Part shown: positions 8,801 through 16,004 of the stretch, piece by piece
Position numbering within the stretch: the stretch's first letter is position 1
How the letters are laid out: every line of letters starts with the position of its first letter
Assembly: GCA_027315455.1 (NCBI GenBank)
Contig: DAHUXZ010000025.1
Span: 1-33,982 of the forward strand
Length of the DNA: 33,982 nucleotides
Reading direction: 5' to 3'
Source: Thermoplasmata archaeon
GTDB taxonomy: Archaea; Thermoplasmatota; Thermoplasmata; Lutacidiplasmatales; UBA184
Notes under the pieces: generated by a model
Seen by the model: only the letters and a program-made list of their open reading frames with translations
Told to the model about the DNA's origin: nothing
Databases searched by the model: none
Program-made: the position numbers and the translations under genes

Positions 8801-9697
8801 ATGGGCGTCCCGGCGGCCATCGGCGCCCTCTATCTGCCGGTCGCCCTCTGGGTGGTCGTGGGTCTCGGTCTGATCGCCGCGTTCCGCCGTTCCGCGCCGG
8901 TCCTCGTCCTCCGGCTCTCGGCCGTCTTCCTCGCCCTGTGGGCGCTGTTCGCCACGACCACCCTGCTCTGGGTCGTCGCGAACGGCGGCGGCCGCGCCAT
9001 CCTCGCGCTGGTCCGCTCGCCCTTCCTCATGTTCGACCCGCGGTGGGCCCCGGTCTGGGCGCTCGGCGCCCTCGGTGCCGCCCTCGTCTTCGTCATCGCC
9101 TTCCTCCTCAATCAGGCGGTCGGCCACGGCTTCCTCCGGCTCCTTCGCCCGCGGCCGCTCATCTGGCCGGCCCGCCTCCCCCGCCCTCGGGTCGCGACGG
9201 CGCTCCTGGTCTATCCGAACGATGCCGCGCGGGCGTTCTCGTTCACCCTGGTGGGGCTCCGGGGCGGGCTCCACCGCAAGGAGATCGTCCTCGTCTCGGA
9301 GGGACTCTGGCGGCATCTTTCCCCCGACGAGCGCGTCGCCGTGATCGCCCATGAGGTAGGCCACCTCAACGGCCTCGACGGCCGGTATCTCACCTTCGTA
9401 CGGACCCTCGCCCGGATGATGCGGTGGGACCCGCTCCTCGCCTACCTCGCGGCGACCCTTACCCGGCGGGAGGAGATCCGGGCCGACCTCGCGGCCGTGG
9501 GGATGACCCGCGACCCCCTCGCCCTGGCGCGGGCGCTCTACAAGGTCTCGGCGCTCTCCCCCGGCGAGGTGAGCCCCTCCGTCGTCGGGCTGATCGGGCG
9601 CGACGGACCCCGGGGGCAGCGCCAGCTGCTCGAACGGATCCGGCGCCTGGTCGACCTCGCCGATTCCCCCGAGTTCCGGGAGGGGAAGGGTGCGTAA
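8801..9697 (+). CDS. Membrane zinc metallopeptidase, M48/M56 (BlaR1)-like
   Basis: A 298-residue membrane peptidase. Hydrophobic segments lie at about 7-27, 34-60 and 84-106. A soluble domain then contains the zinc motif HEVGH at 184-188 within VIAHEVGHLNGLDGRY, and a downstream RREEIRADLAAV around 222-233 whose Glu is the expected third zinc ligand (compare ExxxD in gluzincins). The domain order and the adjacent BlaI-like gene recall BlaR1 of family M56, but no C-terminal penicillin-sensor domain is present: the protein ends about 70 residues after the third ligand. It could process the repressor or degrade membrane proteins. The ATG lies 11 bases after the previous stop, and the end overlaps the next gene by 8 bases. 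Confidence 0.85.
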   Translation: MGVPAAIGALYLPVALWVVVGLGLIAAFRRSAPVLVLRLSAVFLALWALFATTTLLWVVANGGGRAILALVRSPFLMFDPRWAPVWALGALGAALVFVIAFLLNQAVGHGFLRLLRPRPLIWPARLPRPRVATALLVYPNDAARAFSFTLVGLRGGLHRKEIVLVSEGLWRHLSPDERVAVIAHEVGHLNGLDGRYLTFVRTLARMMRWDPLLAYLAATLTRREEIRADLAAVGMTRDPLALARALYKVSALSPGEVSPSVVGLIGRDGPRGQRQLLERIRRLVDLADSPEFREGKGA

Positions 9698-10481
9698 CCC
9701 TCCCGGCCGCTCTCCCTTCCCCCGAACGATCGTCGTCGCCGTTCTCCTCCTCTTCGCGGCGGCGGGAGCGCTCCCGGCGGCTCGCGCGGCCGGCTACCCG
9801 CCGGTTCCGCCGGCCGACCAGGGGGCGTTCCTCGAGAGCCTCGCCGCCCCCTCGCTCGCCCCCGGCGGCGCGGGCGAGGTGGCCCTGACCGTCCACGACC
9901 CGCTGCCCCTCCCCCTCACCTCGATCGTCGTCTCGCTCGAGGTCTATGCGTTCAACGCCTACCCCGGGAACGCCACCGGCCCGGTCCCCCCGGGCTCGGT
10001 GACCCTCGGCGGGAGCGGGACGCCCGCGAGCAACGTGAGCCTGCCGGACCTTTCCCCCGGTGCCGCGCAGGCGATCTCCGTCGCCGTCGCGTCGTCGTCG
10101 GCGAGCCCGACGGGGACCTACGCGGTGCGCACGGCGATCACGTTCACGGAGAACGGGACCGCCTACCGCCTCGCGTCGCGCGGGTACTTCGACGCGGCGG
10201 CCTGGGCGGCCGCCACGTCCGGTCCGAACGGGACGACCGAGCTCAACGTGAGCCGCCTCGGCGTCTCGGGCGTCGTGCCCGAGACCGCGGTCCTCGTCCG
10301 AACGAACCCCTTCCCGCTGGTCCTCGTCCTCCTCGCGGGCGTCGGCGCCGCCGTCGTCGGTGCCGGGGCCTATTTCGCGGCGCGGGAGCGCCCCGGCTCG
10401 ACCTCGGGGACGCGCCCGACCCGGGACGTGCGCAGCGCCCCGAGCGCCTTCGGGAAGAGACGGACGAGCGACGGGGACTGA
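9690..10481 (+). CDS. Secreted protein with C-terminal membrane anchor, unknown function
   Basis: A 263-residue protein that I do not recognise. It has an N-terminal signal sequence (basic MRNPPGR, hydrophobic TIVVAVLLLFAAAGALPAA, likely cleavage near AARA), a beta-rich extracellular region of about 170 residues with several N-x-S/T sites and the look of an Ig or CARDB fold, a transmembrane helix at about 211-230 (FPLVLVLLAGVGAAVVGAGA) and a basic cytoplasmic tail. The GTG start at 9690 overlaps the end of the peptidase gene by 8 bases, so it is third in the operon. It may be the sensor ectodomain or a substrate of the system. Its last 112 bases overlap the convergent geranylgeranyl reductase gene. 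Confidence 0.75.
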   Translation: MRNPPGRSPFPRTIVVAVLLLFAAAGALPAARAAGYPPVPPADQGAFLESLAAPSLAPGGAGEVALTVHDPLPLPLTSIVVSLEVYAFNAYPGNATGPVPPGSVTLGGSGTPASNVSLPDLSPGAAQAISVAVASSSASPTGTYAVRTAITFTENGTAYRLASRGYFDAAAWAAATSGPNGTTELNVSRLGVSGVVPETAVLVRTNPFPLVLVLLAGVGAAVVGAGAYFAARERPGSTSGTRPTRDVRSAPSAFGKRRTSDGD

Positions 10482-11617
10482 AGCAGCAGATTGCGCGCCA
10501 CGTGGCTCGGGAAGTCGATGTCCCCGAAGGCGACGATCGTCTCGCGCATCCCCGATTCGTCGAGCGCGGCGATGACCCGCTCGAGGTCGTCGTCGCTCAG
10601 CCTGCGCAGCACCCGCCGAAGGTAGAGGGCCCGCGAGAACTCGCCGCCGAGCTCGAGGCGCCAGCGCTCGTCGTACTCGGCGAGCCGCCGGGCCGAAAGG
10701 TCCCCGGCGCCCAGCGCGGCGTGGGCGACGTCGGCCGCGAGCTCCGCGCAGCGCATGCCGGTGAAGATCCCCCCACCGGAAAGCGGCTTGACCTGGGCGG
10801 CCGCGTCGCCGACAAGGAGCGCCCCGTCGGCCACGGCGCGCGGGAGCAGGCCGATCGGGATCCCCGAGACGAGGAAGGCCGTGGCCCCGGTGAGCGGCGC
10901 GCCGAAGCGGCGCGCCCGGTGGGCGAGGAGCCGCTCGTAGTAGGCGCGCGCGCTCACCGGCCCGGCGCTGACCGCGACGCCGACGCGCGCCCCACCCTCG
11001 CCGTCGGGGATCCACCAGCCGAACAGTCCCGGGGCGATCGCGCGCCCCAGGTAGACCTCGACCTGGTCCGGGTCGCCCGGGCTGCGCGGGAACTCCGCCT
11101 CGAACGCGGGGAGGATCTCGACCGGCCGCCGGAGCCGGAACGCCCGCGCGACGGCGCTCGTCACCCCGTCGGCGCCGACGACCAGCCGGGTCGAGATCGT
11201 CCGTTCGCCTCCGTCCGCCGCGGTGAGCCGGGCGGTGATCGACCCGTTCTCCCCCCGCGTCGCGCCGTCAAACCGCAGCCCGGTCTCGAACCGGGCCCCC
11301 CCCTTCGCCGCCCGGTCGGCGAGCGCGATGTCGAGGCCCGCGCGGTCGATGACGAAGGCCCTCGGGTCCGGCGCGCGGAACGCGACGGGGCGCAGGCTGG
11401 GGCTGTAGACCGTCGCGCCGTGGACGGCGGTCCGGACCATCGAGCGCGTCCCGGCGAGCTCGAGGACCCGGTCCGAAACGAGCCCGGCGCACTGCACCGG
11501 GTAGCCGACCCGCGCGTGCTCTTCGACGACCAGGACGTCGTGACCGGCGCGCGCGAGGCGGTCCGCCACCGTGGAGCCCGCCGGCCCGGCCCCGATGACG
11601 AGGACCTCCGCCTCCAT
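10370..11617 (-). CDS. Geranylgeranyl reductase family flavoprotein
   Basis: A 415-residue FAD-dependent reductase of the family that saturates the isoprenoid chains of archaeal membrane lipids or the geranylgeranyl side chains of other prenyl compounds. Seen: the N-terminal dinucleotide-binding GAGPAGS at 9-15, the family signature GYPVQCAGLVS at 38-48, a second FAD motif LVVGADGVTSAVAR, and the third conserved block LLVGDAAAQVKPLSGGGIFTG. The ATG at 11617 sits 26-31 bases from an A/T box on the same strand. The 3' end overlaps the convergent gene by 112 bases; the last 25 codons still read as plausible protein. The exact substrate (phospholipid, geranylgeranyl diphosphate or quinone) cannot be told. 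Confidence 0.92.
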   Translation of the reverse strand: MEAEVLVIGAGPAGSTVADRLARAGHDVLVVEEHARVGYPVQCAGLVSDRVLELAGTRSMVRTAVHGATVYSPSLRPVAFRAPDPRAFVIDRAGLDIALADRAAKGGARFETGLRFDGATRGENGSITARLTAADGGERTISTRLVVGADGVTSAVARAFRLRRPVEILPAFEAEFPRSPGDPDQVEVYLGRAIAPGLFGWWIPDGEGGARVGVAVSAGPVSARAYYERLLAHRARRFGAPLTGATAFLVSGIPIGLLPRAVADGALLVGDAAAQVKPLSGGGIFTGMRCAELAADVAHAALGAGDLSARRLAEYDERWRLELGGEFSRALYLRRVLRRLSDDDLERVIAALDESGMRETIVAFGDIDFPSHVARNLLLQSPSLVRLFPKALGALRTSRVGRVPEVEPGRSRAAK

Positions 11618-11641
11618 CCGGGGCCCGCCACCCGGGCGGCG

Positions 11642-11649
11642 CTAATAAC
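11642..11649 (-). promoter_or_regulatory. TATA-like box of geranylgeranyl reductase
   Basis: GTTATTAG on the minus strand, about 25-32 bases before the ATG at 11617, in a divergent intergenic stretch. Confidence 0.5.
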
Positions 11650-11693
11650 GGGCGGGGAGAGGAGGGACGGGCGAGCCGGTGGTCGATGAACGC

Positions 11694-11699
11694 TTATGA
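11694..11699 (+). promoter_or_regulatory. TATA-like box of the His-rich exported protein gene
   Basis: TTATGA, 25-30 bases before the GTG at 11724; supports the GTG over later starts. Confidence 0.45.
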
Positions 11700-11723
11700 C
11701 GGGCACGGCTCTGGCCCTGCGCC

Positions 11724-12704
11724 GTGGCGAAGCGCCGGTTACGCTCCGAGACCGAGGACAAGCGGCCCGAGGACCAGACCCCCGAGGAGCGCCGGGCGCT
11801 CCGCAAGAAGCAGCGCGAGCGGGAGGCGAGGGGCAAGAAGCCCCGGAGCGCGTTCTCGTCTCCGTGGCGCCGCGCGGCCGTTATCGGCATTCCCGCGGCG
11901 GTCGTGGTCGCCATCGCCGTCCTGTTCCTAACCCAGTCGGTCTCGGCCCCGTGCCTCGTCTTCTCGCCGATCCCCTCCCAGAGCGGGACGCCGGCGTTCC
12001 CGGCGTCGAACACGACCGACTTCAGCCAGACGTGGTGCCCGTCCGGGGTCAACCTCCTCATCCACGTCCACCCCTACGTCCAGGTCAGCATCAACGGCCA
12101 GCTCGTCTCGTTCCCACCGAGCATCGGACGGAGCACGAACTTCACGAACTACGAGTGCGACCTCCCCATCCATACCCATCCGGCGTCCCCGGGCTACCCG
12201 AACGGCATCCTCCACATCGAGTCGCCGTGGGCGTACAACTACAACCTCTCGACGTTCTTCTCCGTCTGGCAGGACTCCTACGTCTCGGCCTACATCAACT
12301 CCAGCTACAGCACCCGGACGATCGAGTACACCTCGAACGACCTCCTCGGCCTGCCCGTCGATGCGACCCACCCGCTCACCCTGTTCGTCGACAACCAGCC
12401 GAGCAACGCCGGCCCGTCCCTCGTGCTCAACACCCTCGACTACCTCCCGAGCCCGTACCCGAGCTGCATGGAGAGCCGCTACGGCACCGGTCACACGGTG
12501 CTCCTCTCCTGGCACGTCGCCTCGCCGGCCGCGATCCGCAGCAGCCTCGCCGCCCCCGTCCTCACGACGGCGGCCTCGGACGGCTACATGGCCACGGCCT
12601 ACGGCAGCCCGGCGGCGAAGATCACCTACCAGGTGGGGCAGCTCGACACGCTCGCCCACGCGACCGCGCAGAGCCTGCTGTGGCTCGCCCTCCGCGTCGT
12701 CTGA
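11724..12704 (+). CDS. Membrane-anchored extracytoplasmic protein with HVHP and HTHP histidine motifs
   Basis: A 326-residue protein. Residues 1-48 are highly charged (KRRLRSETEDKRPEDQTPEE and on), then one transmembrane segment at about 51-72, then an exterior domain. That domain contains LLIHVHPYVQVSINGQ (112 on), CDLPIHTHP at 145-153, GILHIESPW at 161-169 and LSTFFSVWQ near 175-183. The arrangement of an H-x-H strand, an HTH turn, a HIES strand and an aromatic xxFFxVW helix looks like a recurring uncharacterised domain I recall from secreted bacterial and archaeal proteins. Paired histidines plus Cys77, Cys105 and Cys145 suggest metal binding or a disulfide. The region after residue 190 resembles a second beta domain. 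Function is unknown. The gene is monocistronic and convergent with kae1, 7 bases apart. Confidence 0.75.
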   Translation: MAKRRLRSETEDKRPEDQTPEERRALRKKQREREARGKKPRSAFSSPWRRAAVIGIPAAVVVAIAVLFLTQSVSAPCLVFSPIPSQSGTPAFPASNTTDFSQTWCPSGVNLLIHVHPYVQVSINGQLVSFPPSIGRSTNFTNYECDLPIHTHPASPGYPNGILHIESPWAYNYNLSTFFSVWQDSYVSAYINSSYSTRTIEYTSNDLLGLPVDATHPLTLFVDNQPSNAGPSLVLNTLDYLPSPYPSCMESRYGTGHTVLLSWHVASPAAIRSSLAAPVLTTAASDGYMATAYGSPAAKITYQVGQLDTLAHATAQSLLWLALRVV

Positions 12705-12711
12705 CGCGGGG

Positions 12712-13698
12712 CTAGCCGCGGCGCCACGGCGCCGGCACGAGGTCGGTGCGCTGGCGCGGGTCGATGGCCGACGCCTCGACGGGGACCGAAAGCCCCGCGC
12801 CCAGGGCCAGGTGGCCGGTCCAGGCGATCATCGCCCCGTTGTCGACACAGAGCGACGCCGGGGGCGCGAACGAGGTCCCGCCCCGTCCCTCCACCATCGA
12901 CCGGACCATCCCCCGCAGGCGCTCGTTGCACGCGACCCCCCCGCCGAGGACCACGCTCTCGCGCCGGCGGTGGGCGAGGGCCCGCTCGGTGATCTCGGTC
13001 AGCATCGAGTACGCCGTCGACTCGACGGAGAGGGCGATGTCGGCCCTCCGCGCCCCGCGCCCGGCGTGGGCGAGGCTCGCCGTGTAGATCCCCGAGAACG
13101 CGACGTCCATCCCGTGGACCGAGTACGGCAGCGGGAGGAGCTCCTCCCCGCGCTTCGCCTCCTTCTCGAGGGCCGGGCCGCCCGGGAACGTCCCCCCGAG
13201 GGCGATCCAGAGCTTGTCGAGGAAGTTGCCGACCCCCACGTCGAGCGTCTCGCCGAGCACGCGGTAGCGGTCGGAGTGGTGGGCGATCACCTGCGTGTTG
13301 CCCCCGCTCGCATAGAGGAGCATCGGGTCGTCCATTCCCGAGAGGACGCGCGCGATCTCGACGTGCGCCACGCAGTGGTTGACGGGGACGAGCGGACGGT
13401 TCCAGACCAGGGAGAGCGTGCGCGCGACCGTCGCCCCGGCCCTCAGGCACGGGCCCAGCCCCGGCCCCTGGGCGAAGGCGACGGCGTCGATCTCGCTCGG
13501 GCGCACGCGGGCCGCCTCGAGCGCGGACCGGACGAGACCGGGGAGGACCTCGACATGGTGGTTCGCGGCCTCCCGCGGGTGGATCCCCCCGCGGACCGGG
13601 CGGAACATGTCGGTGGCCATGCCGAGGACCTCGGCCCGCTCGGTCACGATGCCGACCGAGGCCGTGTGGGCCGTCGATTCGATCCCGAGGACGACCAT
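12712..13698 (-). CDS. kae1: tRNA N6-threonylcarbamoyltransferase Kae1
   Basis: A 328-residue ASKHA-fold enzyme of the KEOPS complex, which transfers threonylcarbamoyl to A37 of ANN-decoding tRNAs. Seen: IESTAHTASVGIV at the N-terminus, the FAQGPGLGPCLRAG loop, the metal-binding histidines His108 and His112 in NHCVAH, LLYASGGNTQVIA, the GGGVACNERL nucleotide loop and CVDNGAMIAW near the C-terminus with the conserved Asp. In several archaea Kae1 is fused to the kinase Bud32; here the protein ends right after the Kae1 domain, and no Bud32 is found in the window. The ATG at 13698 is 24-29 bases from a TATA-like box in a hairpin loop. It is the last gene of a minus-strand run with UDG and TGT. 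Confidence 0.95.
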   Translation of the reverse strand: MVVLGIESTAHTASVGIVTERAEVLGMATDMFRPVRGGIHPREAANHHVEVLPGLVRSALEAARVRPSEIDAVAFAQGPGLGPCLRAGATVARTLSLVWNRPLVPVNHCVAHVEIARVLSGMDDPMLLYASGGNTQVIAHHSDRYRVLGETLDVGVGNFLDKLWIALGGTFPGGPALEKEAKRGEELLPLPYSVHGMDVAFSGIYTASLAHAGRGARRADIALSVESTAYSMLTEITERALAHRRRESVVLGGGVACNERLRGMVRSMVEGRGGTSFAPPASLCVDNGAMIAWTGHLALGAGLSVPVEASAIDPRQRTDLVPAPWRRG

Positions 13699-13713
13699 CC
13701 CCGCTCAAGCGGA

Positions 13714-13735
13714 CCGGGGGCATAAAAGCCCCCGG
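13714..13735. promoter_or_regulatory. Hairpin with the kae1 TATA-like box in its loop
   Basis: An inverted repeat ccgggggc / gcccccgg (8-bp perfect arms) encloses the 6-base loop ataaaa. On the minus strand the loop reads TTTTAT and sits 24-29 bases before the kae1 ATG. It could act as a promoter element, a terminator for the upstream gene, or both. Confidence 0.45.
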
Positions 13736-13741
13736 ACCGCC

Positions 13742-13972
13742 CTACTCCTCTTCCGTCGACTCGATGCGGAAGCCGACCTTCGCGCCCCGCAGGGCGGCCT
13801 GGATCCGGTCGCCGAACTCGAGCGTCTCCCCGACGGTCGCCGCCCGGCCCCAGTCGTAGACGAAGTCGTACCCGGTCCCGTGGGGACGGAACCCGAGGTC
13901 CTCGAGGAGCTCGGCGACCTCGGAGTACGGTGCGCCCTCGCTGTCGAAGAGCAGGAGGAGGTAGGTCTTCAT
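13742..13972 (-). CDS. Small alpha/beta protein of unknown function
   Basis: A 76-residue acidic protein beginning MKTYLLLLFDSEG, with a predicted beta-alpha-beta-beta-alpha-beta pattern: YLLLLFD strand, SEVAELLEDLGF helix, DFVYDWG strand, TLEFGDRIQAAL helix and KVGFRIES strand. No signal peptide and no Cys. I do not recognise a named family. The size recalls archaeal elongation factor 1-beta but the sequence does not fit it. It lies 43 bases after tgtA and 43 bases before kae1 on the same strand, so a translation- or tRNA-related role is possible from context only. The ATG at 13972 lies about 47 bases from a TTAAGG box that overlaps the tgtA stop, implying a short leader of about 20 bases. 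Confidence 0.75.
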   Translation of the reverse strand: MKTYLLLLFDSEGAPYSEVAELLEDLGFRPHGTGYDFVYDWGRAATVGETLEFGDRIQAALRGAKVGFRIESTEEE

Positions 13973-14015
13973 CCGGCCGAGCGCCCTCTCGGACGACGGG
14001 ACCCGCCCTCGGGCC

Positions 14016-15971
14016 TTAAGGTTGGAGGTTCGGCGGAAGCCCGGTCCCTTCCTCGGGGCCGGCCGGTGCCTCGGCGTCCTCGGGCCCTTCCGGGGCCCGC
14101 GCGTGCGCGGTCACCCGGACGGCGACGCCGCGCGGCATGCGGCCCATCTCGGGCGGGGCGAGCAGAAGGCGGCCGACGGCGAGCAGGTCGTCGTCGGCAT
14201 CGACGAGCAGCGCGCTCGCGCCCGGCACGAGCGAGGAGTCGCCGCCGGCGACGAACCGGGAGAAGAGGCTACGGCCCTCGGCGACGAACTCCTCGGCCTC
14301 CGGTTGGACGATGATCCGGCGGGCCGGGTAGCGCAGGATGCGGTGGAGGACCTGCGCGCCGTGCCAGGTCGGGCGGGGCACGCCGTCGTTGCCGATCGTG
14401 AACGCCTTGCGGGCGTCCAGGGTGAGCGCCCGCAGCCGTCCCGTGCGCCGCGAACGCTCCCCCGAAAGCCCCCGCGCCGCGAGCTCCCCGGCCGCCTCCC
14501 GGCCGTAGAGCCACTCGAGGAGGGCGTCGCGGTGCCGCACCGTCCACGCGTCGCTCCAGTCCCGGTCCGGCTCGACCTCGAGATCGCCGAGATCCGGACG
14601 GGTCGGGGGCGTCTCCTCGCCCTCGAACTCCTCGAACCCGACGGCGCATCCCACCGGGTAGAGCTCGGTCAGCTCGAGGGGGACCGGACCGAAGCTCGTC
14701 AGGACCTGCCACCAGATCTCCGCCCCGTCGCGCGTGCGGGTCGGCGTCGTGCGCAGGGCGGCCGGCACCAGGGGGATCCGGGGGTGGGCGCGGAACGGGC
14801 CCCGCCCCTCCTGCCAGCCGTCCTTGTGGGCGAGGAAACGGATCACGGACGGGCGCAGACCGCTCGTCGCGCTCACGACCCGGAAGCTGCGCCGGCTCTC
14901 GGGCTCGGTCGGAAGGAACACCCGCGTCCCCCGGATCGTCGCCCGGAGTCCCGCGAGGAGCGCGGGATGGTTCGCGGCCCGCCGCTCGACCAGCTCCCAG
15001 AGGCTCCCGTCCCGGATCGCCTGGCGGACCTCGGAGACCTCGGCGGCGCTCATCAACAGGTTGTGCTCGGCGATGCGCCGCTCCCGCTCCACCGGCGGGA
15101 GATGGGCGACCTCCGTCAGCGGCATCGCCTCGCACAGGGCGCAGCGGCACGTCCGCTCCCGCAGGTCGCCGATCGCGACCGTCCCGTGGGGGAACATCAA
15201 ATCGCCCCGCCGGGCGAACTTGAGGTACGCCGAGGAGTCGAACAGGTCGACCCCGAACAGCGCCGCGAAGGCGAAGGTCATGGGGTGACCGGTGCCGAAG
15301 AGATGGACCGCCCGCTCGGGGGCGAGCGCCGGGCGGGCCGCCAGGATCGCGCGCGCGAGCTCCGCGAAGCGGTAGCGTTCCATGAGCGGGACGACACCGC
15401 CCACCGCGAGGACGTCCCCGAGCGGCGACGCCTCGGCCGCCGAGCGGCGGCGCAGGTCGGGATAACGACCGCCCTGGACCGGCACGGCGAGGAGCCCGCG
15501 GTGGAGCGGCCGGGCGGCCCGGGCGCGCTCGATCGTCGCCTCCACCCCGCGACGGGCCTCCTCCTCGCTCGCGTCCGGCTCGACGAAGACATCGAGCACC
15601 GTCGCGATGTCCGTGCCGATGCGCCGCTGGAAGGCATCGATCTCCTCGGGTCCGACCTCGACGTGGCCGTAGGCGTGCTGCTGGAACGCCCCGGAGTCGG
15701 TCATCACCGGCCCGTCGAAGTCGAGGAGGCCGTGGATCCCCTTCTCCTCCGCGATGGGGCGCAGCGTCGGCGTGCGGAAGGTGATGTACGCCGAAGTGAT
15801 CACCGCGCCGAGCCCGAAGCGGCGGCGGATCTCCCGCGGCGGGATCGGCTGGCGCGCCGGGTCGGGGTGGACCACGGGCAGGAGGGCGGGCGTCTGGATC
15901 GTGCCGTGGGGCGTCGCGAACCGCCCGAGCCGGGCCAGACCGTCCCGCTCGAGCAGCTCGAACTCTCCCAT
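14016..15971 (-). CDS. tgtA: Archaeosine tRNA-guanine transglycosylase, full length with PUA domain
   Basis: A 651-residue enzyme that exchanges guanine 15 of tRNA for preQ0, the first committed step to archaeosine. The catalytic domain shows MTDSGAFQQ with Asp92, the QGGRYPDLR block, FGTGHP, the nucleophile region GVDLFDSSAY (Asp242/Asp245) and a zinc site of Cys275, Cys277, Cys280 and His303. The long C-terminal extension carries the archaeal D2 region and ends with a PUA RNA-binding domain (about 540-630: RALTLDARKAFTIGNDGVPR and so on). The ATG at 15971 is chosen because it begins the family's usual N-terminus and has a GTTAAC box 25-30 bases upstream; the frame continues further upstream only as a shadow of the glycosylase gene. 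About 20 acidic and proline-rich residues after PUA look disordered. Confidence 0.95.
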   Translation of the reverse strand: MGEFELLERDGLARLGRFATPHGTIQTPALLPVVHPDPARQPIPPREIRRRFGLGAVITSAYITFRTPTLRPIAEEKGIHGLLDFDGPVMTDSGAFQQHAYGHVEVGPEEIDAFQRRIGTDIATVLDVFVEPDASEEEARRGVEATIERARAARPLHRGLLAVPVQGGRYPDLRRRSAAEASPLGDVLAVGGVVPLMERYRFAELARAILAARPALAPERAVHLFGTGHPMTFAFAALFGVDLFDSSAYLKFARRGDLMFPHGTVAIGDLRERTCRCALCEAMPLTEVAHLPPVERERRIAEHNLLMSAAEVSEVRQAIRDGSLWELVERRAANHPALLAGLRATIRGTRVFLPTEPESRRSFRVVSATSGLRPSVIRFLAHKDGWQEGRGPFRAHPRIPLVPAALRTTPTRTRDGAEIWWQVLTSFGPVPLELTELYPVGCAVGFEEFEGEETPPTRPDLGDLEVEPDRDWSDAWTVRHRDALLEWLYGREAAGELAARGLSGERSRRTGRLRALTLDARKAFTIGNDGVPRPTWHGAQVLHRILRYPARRIIVQPEAEEFVAEGRSLFSRFVAGGDSSLVPGASALLVDADDDLLAVGRLLLAPPEMGRMPRGVAVRVTAHARAPEGPEDAEAPAGPEEGTGLPPNLQP

Positions 15972-15992
15972 CGAGGTTCCGGACGGGGTCGG

Positions 15993-16004
15993 AACGTTAA
16001 CGTT
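15993..16004 (-). promoter_or_regulatory. Palindromic TATA-like element before tgtA, overlapping the UDG stop
   Basis: aacgttaacgtt, a perfect 12-bp palindrome. Its GTTAAC core is 25-30 bases before the tgtA ATG and includes the TAA stop of the upstream glycosylase gene. Confidence 0.4.

Noticed and set aside
13742-13972. Archaeal elongation factor 1-beta
   Set aside because: Similar size only; the sequence lacks the expected pattern of that family.
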